Part shown: one piece after another, positions 35,901 through 48,786 of the stretch | Position numbering within the stretch: position 1 is the stretch's first letter | Layout of the letters: each line of letters opens with the position of its first letter | Made by a program: the position numbers and the translations under genes | The notes under the pieces: generated by a model | What the model was told of the DNA's origin: nothing | Databases searched by the model: none | Seen by the model: only the letters and a program-made list of their open reading frames with translations | NCBI GenBank assembly: GCA_016987375.1 | Contig: PJRA01000506.1 | Location: 892,766-956,765 of the forward strand | Reading direction: 5' to 3' | Origin: Brachionus koreanus | Taxonomy: Eukaryota > Rotifera > Eurotatoria > Ploima > Brachionidae | Length of the DNA stretch: 64,000 nt

Positions 35901-38900
35901 CTCAGCTCAGGAAATATTTTTTCGTAAAATTCTCGACTTTTTGCTTCTTTTTGTCTCTTTTTTTGTACACATTCTGATTTATCCAAAGTTTTCTGCCACT
36001 CAACATGCATGTCATCATACTTTTCTATCAAGTATTTCTCACGCTGTCTATTCAGCAATTGCTGGCGCTTGAAGTATTGAATTAAGCGCTTTTTCATCAC
36101 TGCATCAAAGCTTAAAAGAAATCTTTTATTCAAAAAAAGGATCTAAAGTCTGAAAGATAAAAATAGAATTTATCTTAAGTTGAAAAATTCTATTATCGGA
36201 TATATTTTACATAATTTATACCTTAAGTTAAAATTTAATACTTTAATTCTTTAGCTAGTTGAAATTTTTGAGCAATGATAATTGGATATCAAGTAAATAG
36301 AATTAAAGAAAAGAAACAACTTTAAAATTAGAAAATGAGTTTAAATTTAAAATCTTACAAAATAAATTTAATTTGGCTATTAATAACATTAAATAATTTA
36401 TTTTTCTAATAAAAAAGTCTAAGTTTTATTGGTTTTATTAGTTTTAAGTGCTTAAACTCCTCAATAGAAACACAATTTGAGAAGCACTTTTTGGTAAGGA
36501 TTTATGGTAAAGCTAGTATTTTATATTAAAAAATTACGACTTTTTTTCACGAATTTGAAATACATATTTTTTAAAACGCTTCAAAATTTTAACAATAAAA
36601 GCCAAGATTGATTTTTTTTTTAAATTTAAAAAAATCTTATTTTCAATTAAACCATCATTTCGTTTCAAATTTATATTTTAAAGTGATTTTGATTTAATTC
36701 TAAATATAATTTTGTAAAATCAAAAATAGATTTTTTTTTTATAAAATAAGACAATTATTTATAAAAAGTAATCTGATAATTTCATGAACTTAATTAAATC
36801 TAAAAATTAATTAAACGCTATTCAAACTGTAATAGCATTATTGATCCATATAAAGAAGTAAAGAGTTTTAAATCGTAAGGATTCTTTAAAAAAATTTTCC
36901 TATTTTTTCTATGTAAATAAGTATTAATGTTATTTTAATATTTACTTAATTATTATTCATCTAAAGCTTGAATTTAATATGTCACAAAATACAATATTTA
37001 AATCTCTGGATACTTTTTTTAAGTTATCTAGGAGATTTTAAATTGTTTTTGATACACACTATTATTTTGAATATGAATATCCATCTAAAAAGCAAGATTT
37101 TCAGAGATCATAACTTTTTTTTAGTATTTAACTTTTTTATTGAAAATATTTCAAATATGTCTTTTATTGATACACTAAATCTAATGTTAATAAACTAAAT
37201 TGAACCTTAAGTTCAAAGAAAAAAAAATTTTAATTAAATTTACTTTTTTAAAATTTAAAATAATATGGATATTTTAAAAAAAATAAATTTTCATTTTCAA
37301 ATCTCAAATCTAATATTTAAATAATAAAACTATTCACAGATTAGAAAAATTTAAATGTATTAAGAATTAATCTATTCGTGAATAAACAAGCAAGAAAAAT
37401 AAGTTTCTGTAAAAAGAGATGGTAAAAATAATATACATGGAAAATTAGATATAAATATTTAAAAGCCATATTACTTTATGTATTTTGTGGTTAATTCATT
37501 CATTTTATTAAAAATTTAATGTGTAACGGATTTCAGTGCGGAACTCTGGTCTAAGGATTTGAGTATGTTATAGATAAGAAAAGAACTATTATTTAAAATT
37601 AAAATAAATAACTGAACTTTTAAATAAATAAAATCTTAATTTTAATTTCCATTGAATACAAAAAGTACAGAGAAATATTACTTTATAATTTTCTCATTGA
37701 CCTTACCTCATTTAATCGAATCAAAAAAATTTCATTGACTTTTAGAATTGATGCTAAAAAAAGGTTAAAAAAAAATATTTACTTGGCTTTTATTTCTTGT
37801 GATATTTTGGTATCACTAAATTCATGATAAAATGGTATACATTCGTCAAAGCTTTCATCTGTTTTTGGTGTACTATTTACAATTTGTTCTGTTGAATTTG
37901 AATTCAATGGCTTTAATATTTTCCGGTGTGATTCTTCGGCTTTTTTCTAAAATAGAATGAAACAATTAAAACTTGAAGAAAATTAGTATAAGCAAAATAA
38001 TTATCTGTTTCAATCATATCAACTAATAAATTTTAATCAAAATTTAGCATTGAGAATTTTTTTTTTAAGTCTGATAAATGATTTATATTTATTTTACAAA
38101 AAATTCAAATTTTCATTATTCTGAGTTTCTTGAATGTAAACATTGAAAGATCCAAGAAGCTAATCAACCATTATTTTTTATTTGTCGGTTATTTTGCTAT
38201 GTTGGTTATTGAAGTATGAACTGAAAATAATTGAAAATTTTTGTACATAAAATAGATTTGCCAATTGAACCCAATATCTCTGATTTTATAATAATTCTAT
38301 ACCCATAAAAAGAAGAAATAATCATAACTTTTATTAGATTTTTTGTAAAAATTAGTCGACACACACACACACAAAGCCTTTAGGGCTTTTTTTAAGTAAA
38401 TGCAAATACGTTTTTTTTTTTAAATTGCTTAAATTCACAAAAAAAATAAAAAATATTAATTCACCTTAAATAATTGAAAATATTGTATAAATTAAAATTT
38501 CTATTCATTTTTTTTGCTGTTTTAGCATAAGCACTCCTCTCAAAACGCCTACGCATGATTTTTAACTTAAACAGTGATGCCTTTAAAAACTCTAAAAAGT
38601 TAAAAAAATATGTATTACAATTTAATATTTAAAATAAAGCCAAATCTGATAAAATTAATTAAAACTAAATTATAATTTAAAAAAAAAAACTAGCGAATGA
38701 TTCATTCAATTGAAAATGGGACATTTTTAACAAAATAGATCAATGTTTTTGAAACTTTATTGGTAGCTTTCATTATTAAAATGCGTCTTTGTTGCCAATA
38801 AAACACCATAAACTTAAACAAATTTATCATACTAATTGAACAGTTTTAAAAAATCATTTTTTTGTTTGACCTTAAATACTTAGAGATTTGCGAAATATGT

Positions 38901-40301
38901 CTAAATGATTTTCCTTTTTACCAATATAAAAATCAAATACGTTGCGTTCTATTTTTTAAAGAAAAAAAATTAAATTATCACATCATGAATTGAACGAATA
39001 AGTGTTATTATCCGAAATAATTATTTTAATTGGTAAAAATAATAAAATTAATTGAATTTGTTGAATTAATTGAATTTTTTTTTAGTTATTTATTCTAGAA
39101 TTATTTTTTCTATTTGAAATAAATTTAATAATTTATTTAATTTTAAAATTAGCAAAATGGTTTTTTTAACACTAGAAAGCCCGTCTGATTTTTCATGATG
39201 AAAATTTAAAACAAAGTTATTAAGATAAATTGAAAATTTTCTTTGAGAATTTATTCATTTTCTAAAAAATTAAAATTAAAATTTTTAGTTTATAGAAGTA
39301 ATTTTTTAAAATTTTATTTATATGTGATAAAATTAAAGTTTCAATTTTTCAAAAAGGGGCCCTAAAAAACCCTCGGACTTTCTAGTGTTAACGAGGTAAA
39401 TTTAGAAAACAAATTTAAAAAATCTTACTTTATTTTCAATGTAAATTTTTTCTACCAATGTTAAATTGTTTATCGCTAAATCGTCTACTTCGTTTTTGTT
39501 GAACTTTTCATGCTCGATTTCAAGTTGTTTTCGTTTGAGCAAATCGTACTGATATTGAGTACTGGCAATATCTTTATCGACACGTTCGATGTCATGCATT
39601 AATTTTTCTTTGAACTCTTGCAAATTTGAATTTTCTTTTTGATCCTCTGGTGTAGGCGATATGGCCTCGACTTGGGGTATATAGCAGCTTGCTTGACTTT
39701 GTCCGCTATTTTTAGAAAGCATTTGAGGCGGACCCGATGACGATTGACTTACAGAAGACAAGACAGGCTGAGGTGTATTGACTTGCTCTTTTTTTGGAGT
39801 TTCACTTTTAGACAAAAATTGCTGCAATTGTTGTTGTATGATCTGAGTATAGTGAGGATGACTTGTATTAATTCCCATAGACGAAAGAGAAGAAATAACT
39901 GCTGCAATAGTAGATGGGCTGAAATTCAAAAGTTGCTGTGGCAGCTCTTGAGGAGGCCCCGGCGCCGGTCCCGGTCGACGGGGGTTTCCTCTATACTGGT
40001 TTAGATAAGAATTTGTTGCAGCTATGGTGGCAGCTTTTGCAGCTTCTGTAGAATTGTACATCTGTGATTGGTTTTGGCTAGCTAAAGCCGATGCGATTGC
40101 CGCAGCAGCTGCACTCTGACCCTGGGAAGTGAACCTTGGTTCAGTGCTGGCTTGCAACAGTGAGGGCTTTCGACCTGATTGAATAAACATTTGATCGTGA
40201 GATTGATACATCGAGTTATTCAACGTGCGCTGAATATGTTCGTTTAGGGATGGAGTCGGAGACGGTTTATGTGAGGGTGGATTTGTACTTGGACGAGACA
40301 T
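29938..40301 (-). CDS. NCOR: nuclear receptor corepressor (NCoR/SMRT-like)
   Basis: Four exons on the minus strand: 39429-40301, 37783-37946, 35236-36110, 29938-33200; 1724 residues. Evidence in order: the N-terminal coiled coil MHDIERVDKDIASTQ; the KKAEESHRKIL and PFYHEFSDTKIS segments; EFYEKIFPELRKQREERER; then VPPVIYD and the deacetylase-activating SANT1 domain at about residues 495-553 (WNEREKEIFLEK, KNFDAIASFLDKKTVGDC, YYYLTKKKVNYK). The last exon holds FFGSITKGTS (the GSI-x-x-GTP repeat type), CoRNR-like helices, poly-Q near 1259-1268, a poly-Ala run and the C-terminus QYEYMSDTEN, matching the family's QYETLSDSDD. The protein recruits HDAC3 to unliganded nuclear receptors. I find no SANT2; a CxxC pair at 728/731 and another at 793/796 lie in that part. 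The first intron carries a piggyBac-type MITE. Confidence 0.88.
38359..38373. repeat. short (AC)n microsatellite in NCoR intron 1
   Basis: A run of AC dinucleotides (about seven units) within the NCoR intron 37947-39428. No associated feature. Confidence 0.8.
39166..39391. mobile_element. piggyBac-type MITE with TTAA target duplication
   Basis: A 218-bp non-coding element (39170-39387) flanked on both sides by TTAA (39166-39169 and 39388-39391). The ends are inverted repeats CACTAGAAAGCCCG and CGGACTTTCTAGTG, 13/14 complementary. TTAA duplications and a CxCTAGAAAG-like end are diagnostic of piggyBac superfamily elements. It lies in the first NCoR intron, 37 bp from the exon 1 border. It has no transposase, so it depends on a copy elsewhere in the genome. 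Confidence 0.85.
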
Positions 40302-43300
40302 TGTACTAATATAGTTTACTCAAAAACTTGGAATATTATAAAATGTCTAAGTGTTACTCGTTTAACATTTAATCTAAAATAAATCAGAAATAATCATGTT
40401 TAATTTTTATCTTACGTTAACGACTAATTTTCTTGATCTAGTTTAAATAAAGCTCAAAATAAAAAATTAAAACATTCAAAGTTTTTATATCAGTATGGTG
40501 TATGAAATTGCCGACTTGTTTGCCTGCAAAAAAATTTTGATTTTGGTTTATTTTAAGCCAAGCTGTTTATCATAATTTATGTGGGAATGCAAACTTTCGT
40601 TGCTTCAAACGTCGTTACAAGCGTCGACTAAAACATCGATCAATAACATGGTATGCATAATTCTTAAGTTGATTATAATGGTAATTTTGCAAAAATTAAT
40701 TTACAATAGTTCTGCCTTGCAGTGAACACGAGATTTTGTTTCAATTAAGGAGAAAGATAATAAAAAAAATCTCATTTTATTGTCTTTCGTCATTTTAACC
40801 TGAATTGGTATGCTGAAAAATTAGCAAAAAATCACAGACACACAGACACACACACTATTTTAATGTTAATGTGTTTTATTAAAATTAGACTGGCACGAAT
40901 TTTAATTTGAAAAAAAAAATATACTTAAAAATTTTTTTGAAATATTTTCCTCTTTATTTTAAAAAAGAATTAAAATTCTTCAGGAAAAAATGTAACTTTT
41001 TGGAAATTATCTTATTTTTTAAATAAGGAAAATTGCTTCTAATTTAATTAAAAATAAATGTTTGCCAACAAAAATTCAAATTGCTTATTTTAATTAATCA
41101 AAAAAAAATTAAAAAAAAAACCCTATAAAAATTGACTATTATTTGATTGACCATTGAAGTCATTTCTTATTTATTAACCTAAAAGCATTATTTTATCTAG
41201 TAAATATTATTATTTACAATTTTCGGACTTAAATCAAGCTTTTAAATATTGAGAACAATCACCACGGACAATTTTCAGCTTAGTCATGCTTTTTGTCGGC
41301 CATTAAATCTCATTTTTATTAAGCCTTAATCATACAAGTTTTTACTCTCATTTATAGTAAGGTTTATTTTTAATTTTTATAATTATAATTGAAACTTTAA
41401 AAAAAATTGGAAAAATTTTATTAATGCAATAATATTGATCTCTATAATCACATATTTACTTTTTATTTGAACATTTTTTTTGCTTTCACTAAATTGAAAA
41501 AAAAATTTAGAAAATTCAATTAGTTAATTTTTATGCAATTATTTAGATAAAAATATTGCACTTTATCAAATATAATAGATATTTAAAATTTTTAAAAATT
41601 AAAGCTAATTTAATTACATATTATTGAAACTGCAATTGTAAATTTTAAATATATGTTTTATCTTATCAATTAAAAGAATAAAAATAAAATAAGAAAACTA
41701 GTTAATTATGCTAAATTTTTGTTTTGAATTTATAACGAAAGTTAAATTTTTATTTTAATTCTACACGACAAAAGAAACGTAATTTTTTTATAAATGATCT
41801 AAATAAAATTAATAAAAGCTTCTAAATAATTCCAGCAATCAGTAAAATATACACAATCAAAAGAAAGTAATATTTTTCACACTGTGTTTAATAGCAGATA
41901 ATACCTTTGAAAAAAAAGTCTATGACTCATTTAATATTTATCTCTTAAATGCTTCCTATGACCTTTTTTTTTATCTTATAAATCTTCCTTTGACCCTATC
42001 AAATTTTGTATTTCAAAAGATAAAATAAGAACGCTGAAAGCAACATTTAGGGGAGTCATCACCCTTTTATTATTATTTTAATTATTTAGTCTCCTAATTT
42101 TTCGTTGTAAAACGATAACTTTTAAAACATATAAATTAATTAAAATTTTACTCAATTTATATTTATGATTATTTTTTATAAAATAATTAATAATCGATTT
42201 AAAAAAAATAATTTAAATACAAATTTGATCTAAAAACTAAAATCAAATCGAATAAAAATAAAATTAAAGAAATCATTTTGATATCAATAATTTTAAAAAA
42301 AAAAGTATTGTGCAATCTAAATTAATTTTTTTCTTATTATTACTGATATAATTTTGACTGATAGATTACTTAATATCAGTCTATTTTTATCCTAATTAGT
42401 CTTTATTATCTTAAATTATTTCAGCACCAATAACTAATAGTGGAATCACTCACTAAATTTTTGAAAACTTTACAATTTTAGACTTTTAAATAAAAAATTG
42501 CTTTAATCTACTAGTATCCAGCTTTTAAAAATAATATTTTTGTCTGCTGAACAAAAAACTAAAAAAGATTTCAATAACATAATTTTTTGTCGTATCTTTT
42601 GGAAAAAAATTCCTAAAAGTATTGGTTATGATCACGTGATGAAAAAATCTTTTTGATCAAATGACGACGTGCCAAAAATAATATTATAAAAAATTATGAT
42701 ATTTTGTTAAATTGTAGTAATTATGAAATTAGGTTCTAAATTTTGGGGTTAACTTAAGTAAGCGTTCCTAACAATCTAAAATAAAAAATGCTGAATTTTC
42801 GCTTTCTTAAAAAAGGCAACATAAATCTCGAACTAAAAAAAATTCTAAACTTTGTTATTACGTTAAAAAATATCAAAATTTAGAGTAGTAAACTTGTTTA
42901 TTTTAAAATGCATTATTTAATTAAAAATCTACCGAAAAATTCAATTACCCACCTGTTGAATTTATTGAATTTAAAGATTTAAAACTTTGCTTTAATATGT
43001 CTTTAGGAATTAAAAAATTATTATATCTAAAAAGTAATTTGCAAAAAAAATTCAATCATTCAATAATTGGCTATATTTCACCAAAATTTTCAGACTCTTA
43101 GGTTACATAAAATTTTGGGCATAATTTTTAAAAATTAGCTATTCTGTTTACGATTAAAATAATAAAAATGAAGCATTAAATTTGATCGTTTGTTTAAACA
43201 ACATTTGCTGACAACTCAAAAATATTCATAATTAAAATAAGTCACTCAAAAAAAATCATTTAACTAGCATTTAATGCAATTTGTTACTTATTTAAAAATA

Positions 43301-45273
43301 TTTGGATTAATATGATTTTTTTTTGAAATTCTGTTTATTGAGAAAAATCGATTCTAAATATAAGCAGAAATATCACATTTATTTTTAGTATTCAAAATCA
43401 AATTCTAAAAAAAAATTGAAAAATATTAAATTATATATTTTTATAAAGTTAATTTCAAGCTATTTATCGATATGAGTGAACAAAAAGAAAAAAATTTACT
43501 GAACAACCTTTCTTTATTCATCTAATTATGATAAAATAAAAATTAACAAATTAAACTTAAAAGAAACTAATATCAGTTTTCATCTATTTCGAATTAAATG
43601 CAAAATTCAATAATTCTAAAATCTAAAATACTTTTTTCAATCGATTTTAGTGTTTTATTCAAAGATTAATTTAATTTTTCTGAAGCCATAAAAATAAATG
43701 ATATTGACTGATACCAAAAAAAAACAGTTACCCGTTCAAAATCAAACATTAAAATAAATCTACGAAATAATATTCTAAATTTTAGAAAAGAAAAATTAAG
43801 TTTTACATAGAATCATTAAATACCATAATTTCGTTGTAAATAACAAATGTTGTTAGTTAATAATAACTATAAAACAAATTCAATGGTAAATTTTGTTAAT
43901 ATTTTTCTTAAAAAAAAGATAAGATTAGTAAAATGAACTTAAAAACCATGTTTGCAAAGATATTATTTTAATTTAGATTCTGTAAATATTTAGAGCATAT
44001 ATTGTTACTATTATAATTAAAATTATTCTCAATGAAACTTAAAAAGAAAAGCTAAAATTAAAATTTTTTATTTTTAAAACTTACTTTTAATTAAAATTCA
44101 ATAGCGATGATTTAATTTCTTTTAAAACAATAATAAAAATAAATTAAATTTTAACCCAGATTTCAATTGCAAAACAAATTTAGAAAATAAGCAGACAATT
44201 TTTGTTAAAAAACTAGAAATTCTAATATAAATTTTTATTATTTGATATTTTCTTTTTTTACTGTCGATCCTATTTTATGATTAAAAAAAAAGTTTTCATG
44301 TTCACTTAATTGATAAGAAAAATACTATCTTTAGGCTTTAGATTCGAAAATGACCAATGAATTAAAAAAAATTAATTCTTATTAATCGTATTTTGCTTTC
44401 TATAAAGATAAATTTACAAATAAGGAAAAATTAAAAAAAAGATTATTAATAATAGAACTACTATTTTAAATTGAACAACTGAGAAAGACCGTAGAATAAT
44501 ACTTAGCTCACAAATCAGGTTTAGAAATCACTTATTTGATTATCTATTACATTTATGGCCAAAAAAAAATTTGAATAAAAATTTAGCTAACTTTAGATTT
44601 TCATGCACGTAAAATATGAGATTGAAAATCGAATCTGAAGACAGTCTGGAAATTTTGCGTTGCGCTAATTTATTGATTATTGACTATATAAAATACATTA
44701 AGAATACAGAAAAATTTCATTACATGAAATACGTAATCAGATTAAAAATTAAAAATAGACATATTTTTAATAATCTTACGAAATTAATAATTTCAGTGAC
44801 TATATTCACTTAATTTAAATATTTTATCTATAAAAACCTCATTTCCAAAATTATCTAAAAGAGTATTAAATTTCAAATATTTGAATTTTAAGTTTTATAT
44901 GATTTTTAGTTTTAATCAATAAAAAGAATTAACATTTTTTTAACAATGTTAACTTGTCTTTTTTGTTTTTATGAAAATTTTTGGACTAACAATAACTCTA
45001 GTCAAATTCTTAAGTCTAATATTATAATGACAGATATTTTTTAAAAAAAAAATACATTTATTTAAAGAGATTCGAAAATCTTGATTTTTATCTCTCAATT
45101 CAAATTAAAAAAAAAAACAACAACAAAAATTTAATCTGTTGAGCTATGCTCAAATTTTAATTTTAATTTTTTATAATTAAATAAAAAAAATGAACAAAAA
45201 TGTATAAGCGCTTTATGTTTAAACAAAAAATCTAAATTGGATTAAAGTAAACTCATAAATAGTCTTTCAGGGT
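40302..45273. other. long AT-rich intergenic region
   Basis: Almost 5 kb between the NCoR start and the HORMAD-like stop. A CA-rich microsatellite lies at 40833-40855. The first few hundred bases upstream of 40301 are slightly less AT-rich and probably include the NCoR promoter and 5'UTR. The rest shows only A/T homopolymers and meaningless short ORFs. Confidence 0.5.
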
Positions 45274-47060
45274 TTAAATTTGATCAATACTATCATTGCT
45301 AATGCTTGTTTTAATTTTTTTCATAGGCTGCAAAACAGTATCTGAGAAATTTCTATGTCTCCTTTCGTTCATGCTTACTGAACTGGGCTCTGAAATTAAA
45401 CTATGATTGTTATTATTTTCCTCAATTCTTTTTTCTGTATTTTTTTTAGTAGGATCGATGCAGTTATTTTTTATGTAATTGGCCAAATTTGACTTGAGTA
45501 TTTTATAGACACCCCTTAAAATAAATTTGAATAGTAATAATAAAAAAAACACTTAAATGTACTCTTTTTTATCCAAACATTGCAAAAAGCTAGCATCTTC
45601 CAGCTTTTTGACTAAACCTTTAATTATATTTGGTTTTAGAGACATAAGCTCCATTAATTCAGTCCTGTACAGTTGATCAGTGTCTCTTTTGTTTATTTCA
45701 TAAAGTGCTTTTCTCCATAAACCAATTCCAACCAATTTTTTCCTATCTATTTTAATTAGACTGATATCAATTGTTTTGAGACTGTGATCTTTTTGATAGC
45801 AATCTAAACAACACTGAACGAATTCTTTTCGCCAGTCAAAGTCACTATTCTCCTGATCACAAAAAATATTGTAGCAAATTGCGTGCTGATATGTTCCGCA
45901 TATCGAACACTTAATTAATTTTAGGCTATCCTCTTGGTCCGAGTTACAGATGCATTGAATTTTTTTATTTTTTAAATCACTTGAGCTATGATTAATTGAA
46001 GATTCAAATTTAAGGCTGTCAATTTTGCTAGTTAAACTATCTTCAGCGCTTTCTGTTTTATTAATATTATTATTATCAACTGATACATTAATAGGAACTA
46101 GATCAACAGTTTCATTAATGTCTTTTTTCGATGTAACACTCACGTCCATATTTTCATTAAATTCATCTTTTTTTAGCATTTTATTTGAGCAATTAATTTC
46201 CATGATAACTTGATGCCACAAACAATTTACGTCACCAATTTTAATTCGACATTTTCCCTGCTCATAATTGTATTTATCAAAATTACATGACTTGAATCCA
46301 GGTGGTTCGTAATCTTGTGGAGTGTTTTCATTATAAGTCAATTTCATGTTCATGCTTAAGCGTATTGGTAATTCTTCCAATGAGCTAATGGAAGCCGCAA
46401 TAGTCCTAAGCACTCGAAGACTAGTTAATTTTACTTTTTGCGAAAAATTTTTCGAACTAAAAATTTCAAATGTAGAAAACTTGAACTTTTAACTTTTTTA
46501 TTTACTATTACATTTGTAAGTTTACATTTTCGCCATATGATAAATGAAAGTCATATGTTTCCAAAACAAGCTTAATAAATTAAATATTACTTAAGTTCTA
46601 AATGAATTAAATATTTACTTGTGGATTTTTAGGATCCGTGTAAATAGCCAAACTTATGGTGTTTAACTTTTAAAAAAAATAATATCAATATCTAAAACTA
46701 TTTTAGTTTCAAAGTGAAATCTCACATATTTCTTTTCTAACGCATCAAATGCTCCTTTGAGCCAATTGACTAATGTATGCGAATCCTTGTTGCGTGATTT
46801 TATTATTTTGAATTTCATTTTTTCAATTTCCTTAGTGCTAAAAACTTCCTCAGGTAGGATAGATCTCAGATAGGATATGGTAGATACGGCAATTAAAATA
46901 AGTTTTCTAGTATAGGCCAAAGAATCATCATATGACTGAATATTATAAGGTAAATATTCCTAACAAATACAAAACTTTAAATTAAATGAAAAAAAAAAGT
47001 GTTGCATTTTTGGTTTACTGTTTTTTGGCGATTATCTTCCGATTGAAAAGAATCATTCAT
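45274..47060 (-). CDS. HORMAD: meiotic HORMA-domain protein (HORMAD/Hop1-like) with PHD finger and winged helix
   Basis: Six exons on the minus strand: 47019-47060, 46726-46959, 46619-46666, 46526-46570, 45563-46479, 45274-45514; 508 residues starting MNDSFQSEDN. The HORMA domain spans roughly residues 20-225: RKLILIAVSTISYLRSILPE, LVNWLKGAFDALEKKY, LAIYTDPKNPQ, MNMKLTYNENTPQDYEPPGF, all close to HORMAD1. A C4HC3 PHD-type finger lies near 299-350 (CICN, CSIC, H, C, CxxC), then a winged-helix region around 375-435 (LWRKALYEI, NIIKGLVKKLEDASF). The tail is basic and Ser-rich (VLQPMKKIKTS), a possible HORMA closure motif. Family role: a meiotic chromosome-axis protein promoting double-strand breaks and homologue bias. 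An in-frame stop after KKEYI is avoided by the donor GTACAT at 45562. Confidence 0.85.
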
Positions 47061-47545
47061 TTTTTTGTCTTAAGCTAACTGAAATTAAATATATAATATA
47101 TAATTGTGTCGAATTTATATCGACACAATTACGCAATCATTTTAATTATTTCTATTCTCTTTATAACAAAATCAATCCCATTTTAGACTAAATCAAATTT
47201 TCAAGAAATTAACCATCCAAACTAAAAATATCCTAGTAAATTTTTATTTTCTCGAAGAGGATTTAAAATTGGAAAATTTTATTTAGCAGTTGAAACTGAA
47301 AATTTTATTTTTGAATAGACTATTTGAGAATATTTTTAAAGACTCGTTTTAATGTAAAGTGATGATTTTAAGTGATTTTCAATTTAAAAAATTAAGCTAA
47401 AATCTTAATAAAAAAATTTATTTAAATTTAAAAAAAAAATTTAAAAATAGAAAAATTCTTATCAAGTGTAAAAAAGCATCTATAAAAATAATCTAATAAC
47501 TAATTTTTTGATAAAATTGATTAATTATTTAGTATTTTATTTAAT
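47061..47545. other. short intergenic region between HORMAD-like and SPFH genes
   Basis: About 485 bp containing the promoter of the HORMAD-like gene and the 3'UTR of the SPFH gene, both on the minus strand. The only distinct feature is the inverted repeat at 47101-47131. Confidence 0.5.
47101..47131. repeat. perfect 12-bp inverted repeat just upstream of the HORMAD-like gene
   Basis: TAATTGTGTCGA (47101-47112) and TCGACACAATTA (47120-47131) are exact reverse complements separated by seven bases. It lies 41 bp upstream of the start codon on the minus strand, where a promoter or 5'UTR is expected. A bound palindromic site or RNA hairpin is possible; function unknown. Confidence 0.6.
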
Positions 47546-48786
47546 CTATCTCGTGTTGGCAATGAAAGTGTTGAAGTCAATTGAATACTTAATTTTCTCG
47601 TGATTTTTGAGAGACCTAATGTAATTTATTGAAGATTTGTGTTTGGGTGAGGTGAGACCAAGCTCTTTGAATATTTTCTGCAAGCCTTTATTGTGCTCGT
47701 CTTCAATAATTCTAGAATAGTTGCTTTCTGCTTGATTAATCATTAGTTCGTATCTTGCTTTAGCGTTTTCAACTATTTCTTTAGCTTGATTAGTAATTTT
47801 AGCCACTTCGTATTCGGATTTTTTTCGAACAATCATTTCCTCTTTAACTGATTCTTCTTTTTCTTTTTCCAAATCTCTGATTAATGAAAGAAGTTTACGC
47901 TCATTAACTTGTAAAGGAATGTCGATGTCTTGCAGCTGTAAATAGCGAACTTCAACATAAAAGCCCTTCTCTTCATTAGAACACGTCGCCCTTGGCTTAC
48001 AATCTATGTCACATTTTTGCCATTGCTGACATCTTGGGCAATCTAAAATAAGAAGGTTTATTTTTTAATAAAAAAAATCTATTTTCAATAAAACATTACC
48101 AGTTTTACAATTTGGCAAACAGCATATTCCACTTAGTCGACGTCTAACACCAAAAAATAAGTCGTTTTGTATAACTGAACGATTTGAAATAAACTCATCA
48201 GTGTCAAATTTAGTGATTGAATTCTTAATTTTAAAAGTGCAATTAAGATAAAATTTTTTGATCAAAAACTTTCTATTTACCTTGATAGCATCTCTTGCAT
48301 TATTAACAATAATCGGATGATATTTAATATCGTATGAATCATGTAAGAGTTTCAAGTCTTCTTTTATTAAGAAGTATTGAAGCTCAGCAGTAATTTTCAC
48401 CTAAAATTTAAATTTTAAATATTAAATATAAATTATTAAGATTTACTTCTAAATTGTCTTTGGTAAAAATTGGAATATGCGAAAAGGAAATAAATTGAGC
48501 GGCTGAATAGAATTCTTTAAACTCAAAATCAGGTCCTATCATATGACGACCACCGTCGTACACTTTGTTCGTGTCAACTTTACCAGTTGTTCTTCGTCTA
48601 ACAAAACCATACTTAATAGTTAAAATTTTTTTAAAATTAAATTAAGAGGTCATTTTAAATATTTACTTCATAAAAATCTAAATAACTAAATGATAGAGGA
48701 AGGAGTATTACGAGTAGGATGACACCAACTCCTAATACAATACTTCCAATCAATGAAATCAGCTTAATTGTTTGCTCATTTGCCAT
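47546..48786 (-). CDS. SPFH/band-7 domain membrane protein with cysteine-rich insert
   Basis: Five exons on the minus strand: 48667-48786, 48447-48611, 48281-48400, 48100-48223, 47546-48042; 341 residues. An N-terminal membrane helix (residues about 8-31, LISLIGSIVLGVGVILLVILL) is followed by an SPFH domain: FYEYGFVRRRTTGKVD, VYDGGRHMIGPDF, FTKDNLEVKITAELQYF, VNNARDAIKNSITKFDTDEF. Eight cysteines occur at residues 169-196 (CCLPNC, CPRC, C, C, C) inside the domain, before YVEVRYLQLQDIDIP. A charged coiled coil follows (LIRDLEKEKEESVKEEM to residue about 300). The 57-nt intron 48224-48280 is in frame and I remove it because ARDAIK-NSITKFD then matches the SPFH consensus. SPFH proteins form membrane-attached oligomers; the substrate here is unknown. 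Confidence 0.8.

Noticed and set aside
45515..45562. HORMAD-like protein ending at KKEYI with a separate downstream ORF.
   Set aside because: A donor at GTACAT (45562) and acceptor TTTTAAG join in phase 2 to GVYKILKS, continuing the winged-helix region, so the stop lies in an intron.
48224..48280. The in-frame segment VNRKFLIKKFYLNCTFKIK as part of the SPFH protein.
   Set aside because: It is exactly 57 nt with GT-AG ends, and removing it restores the continuous SPFH helix ARDAIK-NSITKFD.
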